Positions 30,655-39,694 of a stretch of DNA of 64,000 nt are shown piece by piece. The first letter of the stretch is position 1. Each line of letters starts with the position of its first letter. A program made the translations under genes and the position numbers. The notes below the pieces were generated by a model that saw nothing but the letters and a program-made list of their open reading frames with translations, did not search any database and was not told where the DNA came from. The DNA comes from DATKJY01 sp964540105 (GTDB taxonomy: Bacteria; Zixibacteria; MSB-5A5; GN15; FEB-12), in NCBI GenBank assembly GCA_964540105.1, contig CAZILL010000002.1, positions 1,116,001 to 1,180,000 of the forward strand. The letters run 5' to 3'.

Positions 30655-31581
30655 ATGTCTGCCCGCAAGGTTCTGCTCCTCTCAGCGAAGGTATTGCTCA
30701 CCGCGCTGATCGTTTACTATCTCTTCCTGCAGGTGTCGGAGCATTGGGCGGAAGTGCGGGACCATCAGTGGGAGATCAACTGGTGGATTCTGGCAGCGTC
30801 GATTCTGGTTGGAATTGCCTCGTTCGTCATCTTTTCATCCACATGGTCATTGATTATTACAAGCTTCGGGTTTCATGTCAGTCGGGGCATGGCGTACCGG
30901 ATTTCTTATCTGGCGAATCTCGGGCGATACCTTCCGGGGAGAATCTGGCAGGTATTCGGGATGCTGTATATGGCGAAGAAAGTTGGGGTTTCGGAAGAGG
31001 CGACGGCTTCGTCGTTTGTGATCAACCAGATGTTTGCGATTCCGGCCTCGTTTCTCGTCTTTGCGCTGGCAGTTTGGCTGGAGCCGCGAATGCTTATCGA
31101 TCAGGTGGCGTTACTGGGCGAAGGGAGCTCTTACCTGATGACGGGGGGACTCTTGTTTCTGTGCGCAATCGTGATATTCTGGCCGGGGCCGATTCTCGCT
31201 TTCGGAAACTGGGTGTTGAGAGCTCTCAAGAGATCGCCGGTCAACTTTCGACTGGACAAATCTGTTGCCCTGAAAGTGTTTGCGGGTTATTTTTTTGGTT
31301 GGATTGTTCAAGGAGCGGCCTTCTGGTTGTTTCTGGAAGCAATCGCGCCAGGCAATTCACCAGCACTGGTTGCGAGCGCGGGGATCTATAACGCTGCGTA
31401 CCAGATCGGCTACTTGGCGTTATTTGCGCCCGGAGGTTTTGGACCGCGCGAGCTTGTAATGGGAGCGTTGCTGACCCCGTTTCTCGGACCGACGGCGGCG
31501 GCGTTTGCGATTCTTTCGCGGCTTTGGTCGATTCTGGTCGAGTCACTTGCCGCAGCGCTCGCGCTGTTGGTCAGGAAATGA
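30655..31581 (+). CDS. LPG-synthase-TM/UPF0104-family membrane protein (flippase-like)
   Basis: About 308 residues from ATG 30655 (an upstream in-frame start exists). Eight or so TM segments, with YLANLGRYLPGRIWQVFGM and a late FAPGGFGPRELVMGALL, the two motifs of the lysylphosphatidylglycerol synthase TM/AglD-type domain. Members near glycosyltransferases are often involved in lipid-linked sugar transfer or translocation. Exact role unknown. Confidence 0.82.
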   Translation: MSARKVLLLSAKVLLTALIVYYLFLQVSEHWAEVRDHQWEINWWILAASILVGIASFVIFSSTWSLIITSFGFHVSRGMAYRISYLANLGRYLPGRIWQVFGMLYMAKKVGVSEEATASSFVINQMFAIPASFLVFALAVWLEPRMLIDQVALLGEGSSYLMTGGLLFLCAIVIFWPGPILAFGNWVLRALKRSPVNFRLDKSVALKVFAGYFFGWIVQGAAFWLFLEAIAPGNSPALVASAGIYNAAYQIGYLALFAPGGFGPRELVMGALLTPFLGPTAAAFAILSRLWSILVESLAAALALLVRK

Positions 31582-31617
31582 GGAAGGGTATCAGGAAATT
31601 GAAATGATCTGCAGAGG

Positions 31618-34074
31618 ATGTCGTTGACCAAGAAGCCAAATATCTCGGGCACGCGTTCCGGCGCGTTGAGACGATCAGGATTTGATCCGGAAACGTCACC
31701 TTATTTCGTTCCGACAGTACTTGCACTTCTCTTTGTGTTGCTGGCTATTCTGTTTGGCAGCTTTCTGTTTTCGGACAAGATGCTGTACATGTCGGACCAA
31801 ATTCAAGCCGGCGTGTTCTTTCGCTCGTTGTTGGTTAATTCAGTTGACGCCCATGGCTCAGTACCGTCGTGGAACCCGTACATCTTTGGCGGGATGCCGT
31901 ATGTCGACGCTTTTCACGGCGATATTTTCTACCCGCTTTCGATCCTGAAGTTCTTCGGCTCCCTCTATCGCATGCTCGGTATGAATCTGTTTCTGCATAT
32001 CTTTCTGGCGGGACTGTTTATGTATTTCTGCGGCCGCCAGTTTGCCTTGTCAAAGGTGGCGGCGCTTATGGCCGGGGCGTGTTACATGTTCGCAGGGTAT
32101 CTGATCTCACTGGTGTCGCCAGGGCATGATGGAAAGATCTTTGTCACCGCGCTCTTCCCACTCGTGATGTTGTTCCTTGACCGTGGATTTGAGCGCAAGC
32201 CATTTTTCAATTTTTCGCTGCTCGGGTTGGTGATCGGCCTGGTGATTTTGACACCGCATCCGCAGATGGCGTATTTCACGCTATGGGCGGTGAGCGCGTA
32301 CACACTCTACCGGCTGGTCAGAATCTACCTTGAGAGCAAGAAGCTCATGAACGTTTTGCGACCGGGGCTGCTGGTCGGTTATGCCGTGGTTGTGGGGCTA
32401 CTGATTTCGGCGGTTCAGTTCTATCCCGGGTATTTCTACACAACGCATTTTTCGCCTCGTGCCGACACCAAGCAGGGGTGGGACTGGGCGACGTCGTGGT
32501 CGATGCACCAGGAGGAAGCGTTCTCACTGCTGATACCAGAATTCGCCGGAACGACCACGCAGAAAGTTGAAACGTATTATTGGGGAAAGAATCCGTTCAA
32601 GGACAATAGCGAGTCGGCTGGGGTGGTGACGATCTTTGTCGCGCTAATCGGCCTCTTCTTCTCGAAGCGCAGGGGGGCGTATTTCTTCGGTGGACTTGCG
32701 CTATTCGCGCTCATCTATGCGTTGGGCGGGACGACGCCACTGTTCTATCTCTTTTTCTATACAATTCCAAAAGTGGCCTCGCTTCGGGCGCCTTCGATGA
32801 TCATGTTTCTGTTTCTCTTCTCGGCGTCGATGTTGGCTGGTATGGGAGTACAGTCTCTTGTCGATCGCCAGAGGGAAGCGAGCGCGGCGAGAGAAAAGCG
32901 CCTGCAATACCTGCTGATCGGATTTCCTTTGTTCTCGTTTTTCATGGCGATAGCGTTTTCGATCGCCGGAAAAGGGATGCTGTCGGCCTGGTGCTCAGTG
33001 TTCTACAGTGAGGCCGCGACGACCGAAGTCCAGCAGGGGTTCAGCAAGCTTGATGTCGCGTTTCGGAATCTGCCGGCAATCCAGAGCGGAGCATGGCTGG
33101 CGTTTCTATTCGTAGCCGTGGCGGCTGTTCTGATCTGGCTCTATCGAGCCGGAAAGGCAGGCGCGGGCGTTCTGGCGGCACTCGTGCTGGTACCGGCTAT
33201 CGACGGGGCCCGGTTCAATCGACGGTTTGTGGACGTTTTTGATCAATCCCAGAATTGGTCGGAGACCCCGTTGACACAGATGCTGGCGAAGGATACCAGT
33301 TCGTTTCGAGCGCTGAACCTGACCAAGCCAAATGACGATATGCTTCCGTTTCATGGTTTTGAAGTTGTGGTTGGTTATCACGGAAACCAGCTTCGCTGGT
33401 ACGATGATCTGCTGGGCGGGCCGCAGCTGGCGAATGTGCAGAACCCGCGAGTGTTGAACTTGCTGGGGACGAAGTATCTGGTCGTCCCAGCGGGAATGAA
33501 TATACCCGAAGGCTATTTCGGAGCGAATTCGGTGAAATCGATAGGGGCTTTCGGTCAGGTCCAGCTGCTGCGAAACGAAAACGCTTATCCGCGAGTCTAT
33601 TTGGTCAATCAGTATCGAGTGTTTCACGATCGGAAGGATATCTACCCGCTCGTTGTCACGGGCGGCGAGAATCTCCGCCAGGTCGCGTATCTCGAGGAGG
33701 AACCGGAGATTCCGGTTGTGCAGAATGAAATCGGATCTGATTCAGCGTGGGTGATATCTCACGCCGCCGATTCGGTCGTGATTGGGGTCGCCTGTTCTGC
33801 CAACAGGCTGCTGGTATTGACGGACACGTATTACGATGCATGGCAAGCGAGCGTGGATGGGAAGCCGGTTAGGGTGCAGCGGTCGTACGGCGCCCTTCGG
33901 GCGATCGTGGCACCATCGGGCGCAAGGCAGGTGACGTTTCGCTACAATTCGTCGCGTTACAGCACGGGGAGGATAATTACCTGGTTGACATCGTTGTATT
34001 TGCTGTCTATTATCGGCTTCACTGTTGTACGGCAACGTCTGGAAAAACGGAAAGAACAACCGGAGAAGGAATGA
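31618..34074 (+). CDS. YfhO-family membrane protein
   Basis: An 818-residue protein with an N-terminal TM, a periplasmic loop SWNPYIFGGMPYVDAFHGD typical of YfhO, about twelve more TM helices to residue ~520, a long extracytoplasmic domain, and a last TM near residue 785. YfhO proteins are GT-C-like and linked to glycosylation of lipoteichoic acid in Firmicutes; here the acceptor is unknown. The stop overlaps the next start (ATGA). Confidence 0.85.
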   Translation: MSLTKKPNISGTRSGALRRSGFDPETSPYFVPTVLALLFVLLAILFGSFLFSDKMLYMSDQIQAGVFFRSLLVNSVDAHGSVPSWNPYIFGGMPYVDAFHGDIFYPLSILKFFGSLYRMLGMNLFLHIFLAGLFMYFCGRQFALSKVAALMAGACYMFAGYLISLVSPGHDGKIFVTALFPLVMLFLDRGFERKPFFNFSLLGLVIGLVILTPHPQMAYFTLWAVSAYTLYRLVRIYLESKKLMNVLRPGLLVGYAVVVGLLISAVQFYPGYFYTTHFSPRADTKQGWDWATSWSMHQEEAFSLLIPEFAGTTTQKVETYYWGKNPFKDNSESAGVVTIFVALIGLFFSKRRGAYFFGGLALFALIYALGGTTPLFYLFFYTIPKVASLRAPSMIMFLFLFSASMLAGMGVQSLVDRQREASAAREKRLQYLLIGFPLFSFFMAIAFSIAGKGMLSAWCSVFYSEAATTEVQQGFSKLDVAFRNLPAIQSGAWLAFLFVAVAAVLIWLYRAGKAGAGVLAALVLVPAIDGARFNRRFVDVFDQSQNWSETPLTQMLAKDTSSFRALNLTKPNDDMLPFHGFEVVVGYHGNQLRWYDDLLGGPQLANVQNPRVLNLLGTKYLVVPAGMNIPEGYFGANSVKSIGAFGQVQLLRNENAYPRVYLVNQYRVFHDRKDIYPLVVTGGENLRQVAYLEEEPEIPVVQNEIGSDSAWVISHAADSVVIGVACSANRLLVLTDTYYDAWQASVDGKPVRVQRSYGALRAIVAPSGARQVTFRYNSSRYSTGRIITWLTSLYLLSIIGFTVVRQRLEKRKEQPEKE

Positions 34075-34799
34075 GTCATACCCAACGGGCCTTGATTATT
34101 TTCCCGACCTACAACGAACGGGATAACATCGAGAAAATAGTGCACGCCGTCCTGCCTCTTGACCCGCGCATTCATGTCCTTATCGTGGACGATAATTCTC
34201 CCGACGGTACAGGAGAGATCGCGGACCGATTGGCGGGGGCGGAGCAAAAAGTGCGCGTTCTGCATCGGGAAAGAAAAGAGGGTCTGGGGCGAGCCTACAT
34301 CGCCGGTTTCAAATGGGCTCTCGAGCAGAAGTTCGATTTCATTCTCGAGATGGATGCCGATTTTTCCCATGGACCGGAGTACATTCGAGACTTCCTGCGC
34401 GAGATACAACATCATGATCTGGTGCTTGGGTCGCGCTATATTTCAGGAGTGAACGTGATCAACTGGCCGATGTCGCGGCTGTTGCTCTCTTTCTTCGCGA
34501 ACAAGTATACACACTGGGTGACCGGCCTGCCGCTCAAGGACGCGACGGGCGGGTACAAGTGTTTTCGCAGGGAGGTGCTTGAAGCGATCAATCTGGATGA
34601 GGTGAAGTCGTCGGGATACTCATTCCAGATCGAGATGTCGATGCGGGCCTGGAAGAAGGGCTTTCGCCTCAAGGAGATCCCGATCGTTTTTTATGAGCGT
34701 CAGGCGGGAACCTCCAAGATGTCCAAGCGAATAGTTCGGGAAGCCATCTGGATGGTGTGGTTGTTGCGCTGGAAGTCACTCATAGGCAAGTTTAACTGA
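34071..34799 (+). CDS. Polyprenol monophosphomannose synthase (DPM1-like)
   Basis: A 242-residue GT2 enzyme without TM segments. PTYNERDNIEKIV opens the fold; IVDDNSPDGTGEIAD binds the nucleotide sugar; EMDADFSHGPEYI supplies the DxD-like metal site; VTGLPLKDATGGYKCFRRE and RAWKKGFRLKEIPIVFYER are DPM1 hallmarks. Predicted to make polyprenyl-phosphate mannose (or a like hexose) used by GT-C enzymes of the locus. ATG overlaps the yfhO-like stop by 4 bp, so coupled. Confidence 0.9.
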   Translation: MSHTQRALIIFPTYNERDNIEKIVHAVLPLDPRIHVLIVDDNSPDGTGEIADRLAGAEQKVRVLHRERKEGLGRAYIAGFKWALEQKFDFILEMDADFSHGPEYIRDFLREIQHHDLVLGSRYISGVNVINWPMSRLLLSFFANKYTHWVTGLPLKDATGGYKCFRREVLEAINLDEVKSSGYSFQIEMSMRAWKKGFRLKEIPIVFYERQAGTSKMSKRIVREAIWMVWLLRWKSLIGKFN

Positions 34800-34801
34800 G
34801 C

Positions 34802-35671
34802 TTGACGTCGTTGTCGGACTCTATCATCGTTTCCATCGTCATCGTCACTCACAATTCACTTCCGCGAGTCCGCGAATGTCTCCAAGCGCTGTCGGCATCT
34901 CAAGGGGTCGACAGGTGTGAACTGATCGTGGTCGACAATGGATCAACCGACGGCACATCCGATGTTGTCAGAGGTTTATGTGAGCAGGTTCTGATCATAC
35001 ACAACAAACGCAACGTTGGTTTTGCCGCAGCTTGCAATCAGGGGGCGTCGAAAGCACGCGGAGAGTACCTGTTGTTCTTAAATCCAGATGTCTGCCTTGA
35101 CCGCGAGGCGATTTCGAAACTAATCAGAGTTGGAGCGGAGTATCCGAGGGGGGGATTGGTATCAGCAAGATTGCGAAATCCGGATGGATCGTTCCAGCCG
35201 ACCTGTCGCAATCTGCCAACTGTTGCGAATATTTTCTTTTCGCGTGGATCGCTCCTTGGACGGGTATGGCCGGAGTCGAGGCTGTACACGCTCGGAGATT
35301 CTCGGGAGGTGATCGCGGTGCCGGCGGTCTCGGCAACGGCGGTTGTGATCAAGCGAGAGTTGTTCGATCGGTTGGGTGGATTCGATACGCGCTTCTTCAT
35401 GTACATGGAAGATACCGATTTGTCGCTCAGGCTTGGTCAGAACGGGCATGAGAATCTCTTTGTGCCAGAAGCCGGAGGAGTACATTACTGGGGAGAGGGG
35501 AGTCGTGCCGGCAGGGTAACACGCGCGGTGCGCCACCATGGTTCGGTGTACAAGTACTTCTTGAAACATGTGCCAAACGGATTTTCAACGGTTCTGCTGC
35601 CGGCGCTCCTGGCTGTCAATCTCTTCTTCGTCGTTCTCACGGCGCCATTCAGGAGAGGGAACTCCTGGTGA
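34802..35671 (+). CDS. GT2 family glycosyltransferase (rhamnosyltransferase-like)
   Basis: A 289-residue GT-A enzyme starting at TTG 34802, 3 bp after the DPM1-like gene. It has VTHNSLPRVRECL, VVDNGSTDGTSDVV, NVGFAAACNQGASKARGEYLLFLNPDV, then GGFDTRFFMYMEDTDLSLRL, the signature of WbbL-like rhamnosyl- or related transferases. A hydrophobic tail (~255-280) may anchor it to the membrane. Substrate not assignable. Confidence 0.88.
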   Translation: MTSLSDSIIVSIVIVTHNSLPRVRECLQALSASQGVDRCELIVVDNGSTDGTSDVVRGLCEQVLIIHNKRNVGFAAACNQGASKARGEYLLFLNPDVCLDREAISKLIRVGAEYPRGGLVSARLRNPDGSFQPTCRNLPTVANIFFSRGSLLGRVWPESRLYTLGDSREVIAVPAVSATAVVIKRELFDRLGGFDTRFFMYMEDTDLSLRLGQNGHENLFVPEAGGVHYWGEGSRAGRVTRAVRHHGSVYKYFLKHVPNGFSTVLLPALLAVNLFFVVLTAPFRRGNSW

Positions 35672-36735
35672 CGAACATTCAGATGTTGTTGGCAGCGCTG
35701 TTTAGCGCATTCCTGGCGCTCGTTCTGCTGCCAGCGATGATTCGTTTGAGTGAGCGATTTGACCTGTATGACTTTCCGGGACGTCACAAACGTCACAAAC
35801 GACCGGTGTCGTTTCTGGGGGGAGCCGCGCTGTATGGGGTAATGTGGATCACAATCGTCGTGGCGTCATTCATCTCGAACCAATTTTTCGACGAGCTTTC
35901 GGGCTCGATTGGGTACATCTATCTCGGAACGTCGATCGTCTTTCTCATTGGTCTGATCGATGATCTGCGGCCGTTGTCCGCGTGGGCAAAACTGCTCGCG
36001 CAAGTGACGGCGGGAGTGGCGCTCTATGCGGGGGGAATGCAGGTCGATCCGATTTCACTCCCTCTTCTTGGTCAGCTGTCGATCGGATCCTGGTCACTGG
36101 TGATCACAGTGGCGTGGGTGGTTGCGCTGACGAACGCCGTCAACCTGATCGACGGGCTCGACGGATTGGCCACGGGCGTATCTCTGATAGCAGCTGTGAC
36201 CCTCGCAATCGTCGGATACAACTATTCGATTGGGGGCGCCCTGATCTTCGCAATCGCGCTGATCGGCTTCCTATCGGTGTTCATCTTCTTCAATCGATCT
36301 CCAGCAAGGGTATTTCTGGGAGATTCGGGTTCGCTGCAGATTGGATTCTATTTTGCGGTGATATCGCTGGTGGTACCACTGAAGTCGTATACGGCGGCCG
36401 CGCTCTATGTACCAATGCTGGCATTGGGGGTTCCGCTCCTGGAGGCGGCGAGCTCATTTCTGCGGCGTTTCGCAAGCGGCTCGAATATCCTGCAGGCTGA
36501 CCGGCGGCATCTGTTTCACTACTTGGCGCACGCGGGTCTTGGTCCGCGGCAGATCGTCCTCGTGTTCTGTTCTCTGTCAGTGCTTTTTGGACTCGCGGCT
36601 TTGGGGATGTTGGTGTGGGATAGAGTGATAGTGATCAGCGTTCTGGCTCTTTTTATGGTTGTTATTTTCATCGGGTTCTTTATCTTTGTCGCGAGTTCGA
36701 GTCGCGCCCAGAGAAAGCGACTGAAGCCTCGGTGA
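35668..36735 (+). CDS. WecA/MraY-like polyprenyl-phosphate sugar-1-phosphate transferase
   Basis: A 355-residue membrane enzyme with about eleven TM segments. Family motifs: an early HKRHKRPVSFLGG loop, FLIGLIDDLRPLSAWAKL (DD), NAVNLIDGLDGLATG, and FLGDSGSLQIG. The HH-type motif is ADRRHLFHYLAHAGL. Transfers a sugar-1-phosphate from UDP-sugar onto undecaprenyl phosphate, the first step of a glycan. It lacks mur genes nearby, so WecA/TagO-type rather than MraY. GTG start overlaps the previous stop. Confidence 0.9.
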   Translation: MTNIQMLLAALFSAFLALVLLPAMIRLSERFDLYDFPGRHKRHKRPVSFLGGAALYGVMWITIVVASFISNQFFDELSGSIGYIYLGTSIVFLIGLIDDLRPLSAWAKLLAQVTAGVALYAGGMQVDPISLPLLGQLSIGSWSLVITVAWVVALTNAVNLIDGLDGLATGVSLIAAVTLAIVGYNYSIGGALIFAIALIGFLSVFIFFNRSPARVFLGDSGSLQIGFYFAVISLVVPLKSYTAAALYVPMLALGVPLLEAASSFLRRFASGSNILQADRRHLFHYLAHAGLGPRQIVLVFCSLSVLFGLAALGMLVWDRVIVISVLALFMVVIFIGFFIFVASSSRAQRKRLKPR

Positions 36736-36766
36736 ACCCTACAGGGCGGATTGTGGAACGATACCA

Positions 36767-37729
36767 ATGGCAGAGGGCCCGTACTTAGAATTTGAGCGTC
36801 CGATCATGGAACTGGAGAAGAAAATCTCCGGCATGAAAGACTTTTCCGTGGGGGAGAATATCGAGCTCAGTGGTGAGATTGCGTCGCTCGAAAAGAAGCT
36901 GGAGCGACTGCGGGAGGAAATCTACTCCAGTTTGACCCGGTGGCAGCGGGTGCAAATTTCGAGGCATCCCAGGCGGCCGTACACGCTCGATCATATCAGT
37001 TTGATCGCGACAGACTTCATCGAAATCCACGGAGACCGTACTTTTGCTGATGACAAGGCAATGGTCTGTGGGTTAGCAACGATTGACGACGTGCGCGTTG
37101 TAATCGTGGGCCAACAAAAGGGTCGCGACACGAAACAGAAATTAGTCAGGAATTTTGGTATGGCTCACCCCGAAGGGTATCGCAAGGCGCGCCGCGTGTT
37201 CCTGATGGCGGATCGATTCAATCTGCCGATTGTCATTCTGATTGATACCCCGGGAGCGTTTCCGGGAATTGCCGCAGAGGAGCGCGGTCAGGCGGAAGCT
37301 ATTGCCAAGAACATTGAGACAATGTTCGAGTTGAAGGTCCCGATCGTCGTGGTTATTATCGGTGAAGGAGCGTCGGGCGGAGCGCTGGGGATCGGGATCG
37401 GTGATCGAGTCATGATGATGGAGTATGCGTGGTATTCGGTGATTTCGCCGGAGGGATGCGCGGCTATTCTCTTTCGCGACGCGGCACGGGCACCGGAGGC
37501 GGCCGAGGCGCTGAAGCCGACCTCAGAGGATCTGTTGAACCTGGGGATCGTGGATAAAGTCATACCCGAGCCCCCCAGCGGCGCCCACACCGACTGGAGA
37601 GCTGCTGCGGCGCTGGTCAAAGCGGAGATTCTGACCGCGCTGAAAGAGCTGTCGGGCAAGCCTGTCGAGGAACTGCTGAGAGAGCGACACGCGAAGTATC
37701 GTCGCATGGGCGAATTCCGGGAGATTTGA
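36767..37729 (+). CDS. accA: Acetyl-CoA carboxylase carboxyltransferase subunit alpha
   Basis: A 320-residue protein, normal length. N-terminal helical region (ELEKKISGMKDFS), then RHPRRPYTLDHI, FIEIHGDRTFADD, GHQKG-like GQQKGRDTK, RNFGMAHPEGYRKA, and the oxyanion segment DTPGAFPGIAAEERGQAEAIA. Transfers CO2 from carboxybiotin to acetyl-CoA, with AccD; accD is not in the window. Confidence 0.96.
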   Translation: MAEGPYLEFERPIMELEKKISGMKDFSVGENIELSGEIASLEKKLERLREEIYSSLTRWQRVQISRHPRRPYTLDHISLIATDFIEIHGDRTFADDKAMVCGLATIDDVRVVIVGQQKGRDTKQKLVRNFGMAHPEGYRKARRVFLMADRFNLPIVILIDTPGAFPGIAAEERGQAEAIAKNIETMFELKVPIVVVIIGEGASGGALGIGIGDRVMMMEYAWYSVISPEGCAAILFRDAARAPEAAEALKPTSEDLLNLGIVDKVIPEPPSGAHTDWRAAAALVKAEILTALKELSGKPVEELLRERHAKYRRMGEFREI

Positions 37730-37740
37730 CGAGATCTGTT

Positions 37741-37911
37741 ATGCCGTTGTCACCCGTCTTGATTGCGATGCTTGTCTGCCCGAAGTGTAAAGGGAAACTC
37801 GCGTATGAAGAGAAAGAGAACAGTCTGGACTGCCGTTCATGCCGGCTCCGGTATCGTATTACGGATGATATTCCGGTTCTGCTGGTTGATGAAGCAGCAC
37901 CGTTTCAATAA
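37741..37911 (+). CDS. Trm112-like small zinc protein (UPF0434/YcaR type)
   Basis: 56 residues from ATG 37741. Two CxxC knuckles (LVCPKCKGKL and DCRSCRLRY) and the closing DDIPVLLVDEA are those of bacterial Trm112/YcaR proteins, which in eukaryotes and archaea activate methyltransferases; the bacterial role is less clear. Lies 11 bp after accA and 11 bp before the EIIA gene, so part of the same operon. Confidence 0.88.
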   Translation: MPLSPVLIAMLVCPKCKGKLAYEEKENSLDCRSCRLRYRITDDIPVLLVDEAAPFQ

Positions 37912-37922
37912 GGGTCTTGAGT

Positions 37923-38375
37923 ATGAAACTTTCCAAATTTTGTGATGAGAATCTGATCGTCTTCAATCTGAAGGCCACGACGAAGGATGGAGTGATCGAA
38001 GAACTCGTCGATCTGGCCTCGAACTCCACGATGATCAAGGATCGCGAAGAACTTCTGGGAGATGTCCGGGAGCGAGAGAATCTGGTAACTACTGGTGTTG
38101 GATACGGCGTGGCGTTCCCGCACGCGAAGACGAGAGCGGCGAAGGGAATTGTGATTGCCTTCGGCCGGAGCGTCAGAGGGGTTGAATTCGACGCCATGGA
38201 CCAGCAACCAGTACATCTGTTCTTCCTGATCGCAGCTCCTGAAGACGCGATCGGGGCGCACTTGAACGTGATGGCTCGGCTGGGCTTCCTGATGAAGTCG
38301 GAAGAGAACCGACAGAAGTTGATTCAGGCAGGGTCGCCGGGCGACGTGCTCGCTCTGATTGACAATGTGAATTGA
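37923..38375 (+). CDS. PTS EIIA type-2 (PtsN-like) domain protein
   Basis: 150 residues; ATG 37923 preceded by GGTCTTGAGT. A single EIIA(fru/mtl/Ntr) domain with the phosphorylated histidine in VGYGVAFPHAKTRAAK and a late HLNVMARLGFLM. With no EIIB/EIIC nearby it is likelier regulatory (PtsN-like) than transport. Follows the Trm112-like gene. Confidence 0.9.
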   Translation: MKLSKFCDENLIVFNLKATTKDGVIEELVDLASNSTMIKDREELLGDVRERENLVTTGVGYGVAFPHAKTRAAKGIVIAFGRSVRGVEFDAMDQQPVHLFFLIAAPEDAIGAHLNVMARLGFLMKSEENRQKLIQAGSPGDVLALIDNVN

Positions 38376-38404
38376 CCGTGCTGGTCGGCAGGACGCCGTG
38401 ACCC

Positions 38405-39196
38405 ATGGGATGGAATATCAATCTCTTCAGCCGGTACTGGCGTAAACTGCATATCGTTTTCATCATTATCGTAGGCTTGGCGCTCGCCTACCGCGACGTC
38501 GGGCTCAGCAGCGTTGTCGGGGAAGTAACTCTCAGAGTATTCTATTTTCCTTTCTATCGCGTCAAGAGCTCAATTGACGCCCTGATCGCCGTCAACAGTG
38601 AGAATGAACGGTTGAGGCTGGGGCTGGCGGATGCGATGACCAAAGTGGCGCTGCTTGAAGAAGCAGGGCGCGAGAATATCCGACTGCGGGCAGTCATCGG
38701 GTTCGAGCCTCCACTCGGATACATACTGCTGCCCGCAGAGGTGATCACGGTCTCGGGGGACCGAATGCCGATTGCCGCGGTGATCAACCGGGGCGCTCGG
38801 GACGGGGTGACGGTGGGGCAGCCGATCATCAACGAGGAAGGGTTGATCGGTCGCATCGTTTCCATCACGAATAGCTTCTCGACAGTACAGCTTCTGACCG
38901 ATCCGGCCAACCGCGTTGCCGTGCGGGTCGCGGAAAGCAGAGAGATGGGGATTGCCAAGTATGTCATGGGGAGAGGATTGATTGTAGATAACATTCCGGT
39001 GCGCGGCGATGTCAAGCCCGGTGACCAGATCCTTTCCTCAGGGTTGGGAGGCGTCTACCCACGCGCCCTCGTCGTGGGGACTGTGATCGCCGTGGATCAC
39101 TCGGAGAATGACCCATTCGCACGGGTGCGATTGGCGCCGGCCGCAGATTTCAATTCGCTGGATGAACTCTTTGTACTCAAATCGGGTGGGCGATGA
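38405..39196 (+). CDS. mreC: Rod shape-determining protein MreC
   Basis: 263 residues: N-terminal TM (~17-38), coiled coil (NERLRLGLADAMTKVALLEEAGRENIRLRAVIGF), then two beta-barrel domains (AAVINRGARDGVTVGQPII, GLIGRIV, LTDPANRVAVRV). Periplasmic scaffold linking MreB to the elongation enzymes. First of mreC-mreD-mrdA-rodA; mreB is not in the window. Overlaps mreD by 4 bp. Confidence 0.95.
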   Translation: MGWNINLFSRYWRKLHIVFIIIVGLALAYRDVGLSSVVGEVTLRVFYFPFYRVKSSIDALIAVNSENERLRLGLADAMTKVALLEEAGRENIRLRAVIGFEPPLGYILLPAEVITVSGDRMPIAAVINRGARDGVTVGQPIINEEGLIGRIVSITNSFSTVQLLTDPANRVAVRVAESREMGIAKYVMGRGLIVDNIPVRGDVKPGDQILSSGLGGVYPRALVVGTVIAVDHSENDPFARVRLAPAADFNSLDELFVLKSGGR

Positions 39197-39678
39197 CAGT
39201 CCTGCCGTACTTTCTCATGCTCATCGTGATCGCTTTCTTTCGGGTAGTATTGGGACCAGCGACGACGCTTTTCGGAATCGCTATCAATTTTCCCGCTCTC
39301 TTAGTTCTGTCGGTGGCGATATCGCGGACGGAACTGACTACGCTCTGGTTCGGCTTCTGGGCCGCGCTGGTGGCGACCGCCATTACACCTGACTTCATGG
39401 GCTGGCAGATCCTTGCGACGTCCGGGCTGGCGGTCGCGGCGTTCCACGCCCGCGAGCGGCTGAACCTTGACTCTCTGGTGGCTAAGCTGTCGATTCTCTT
39501 TGTGGGGATATTCCTTCACAATGTCATTACTGTCCTGATCGAGCAGCCTGAAGGGTTTCTGTATCAGCTCTGGCGAACCGCCTTTCCTGGAGCGGTCTAC
39601 ACCGCCTTTCTTGCCTGGCTCTACTTCTACATTCGCCGTGAGCTATTCGGTCTCAGGAGGGTGCGCTCAGGAAACTGA
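39193..39678 (+). CDS. mreD: Rod shape-determining protein MreD
   Basis: 161 residues with five hydrophobic segments and few conserved motifs, as usual for MreD. Assignment rests on topology, size and exact position between mreC and the PBP2 gene. ATG overlaps the mreC stop. Confidence 0.88.
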   Translation: MTVLPYFLMLIVIAFFRVVLGPATTLFGIAINFPALLVLSVAISRTELTTLWFGFWAALVATAITPDFMGWQILATSGLAVAAFHARERLNLDSLVAKLSILFVGIFLHNVITVLIEQPEGFLYQLWRTAFPGAVYTAFLAWLYFYIRRELFGLRRVRSGN

Positions 39679-39694
39679 GGCATCGGACTGCGGG

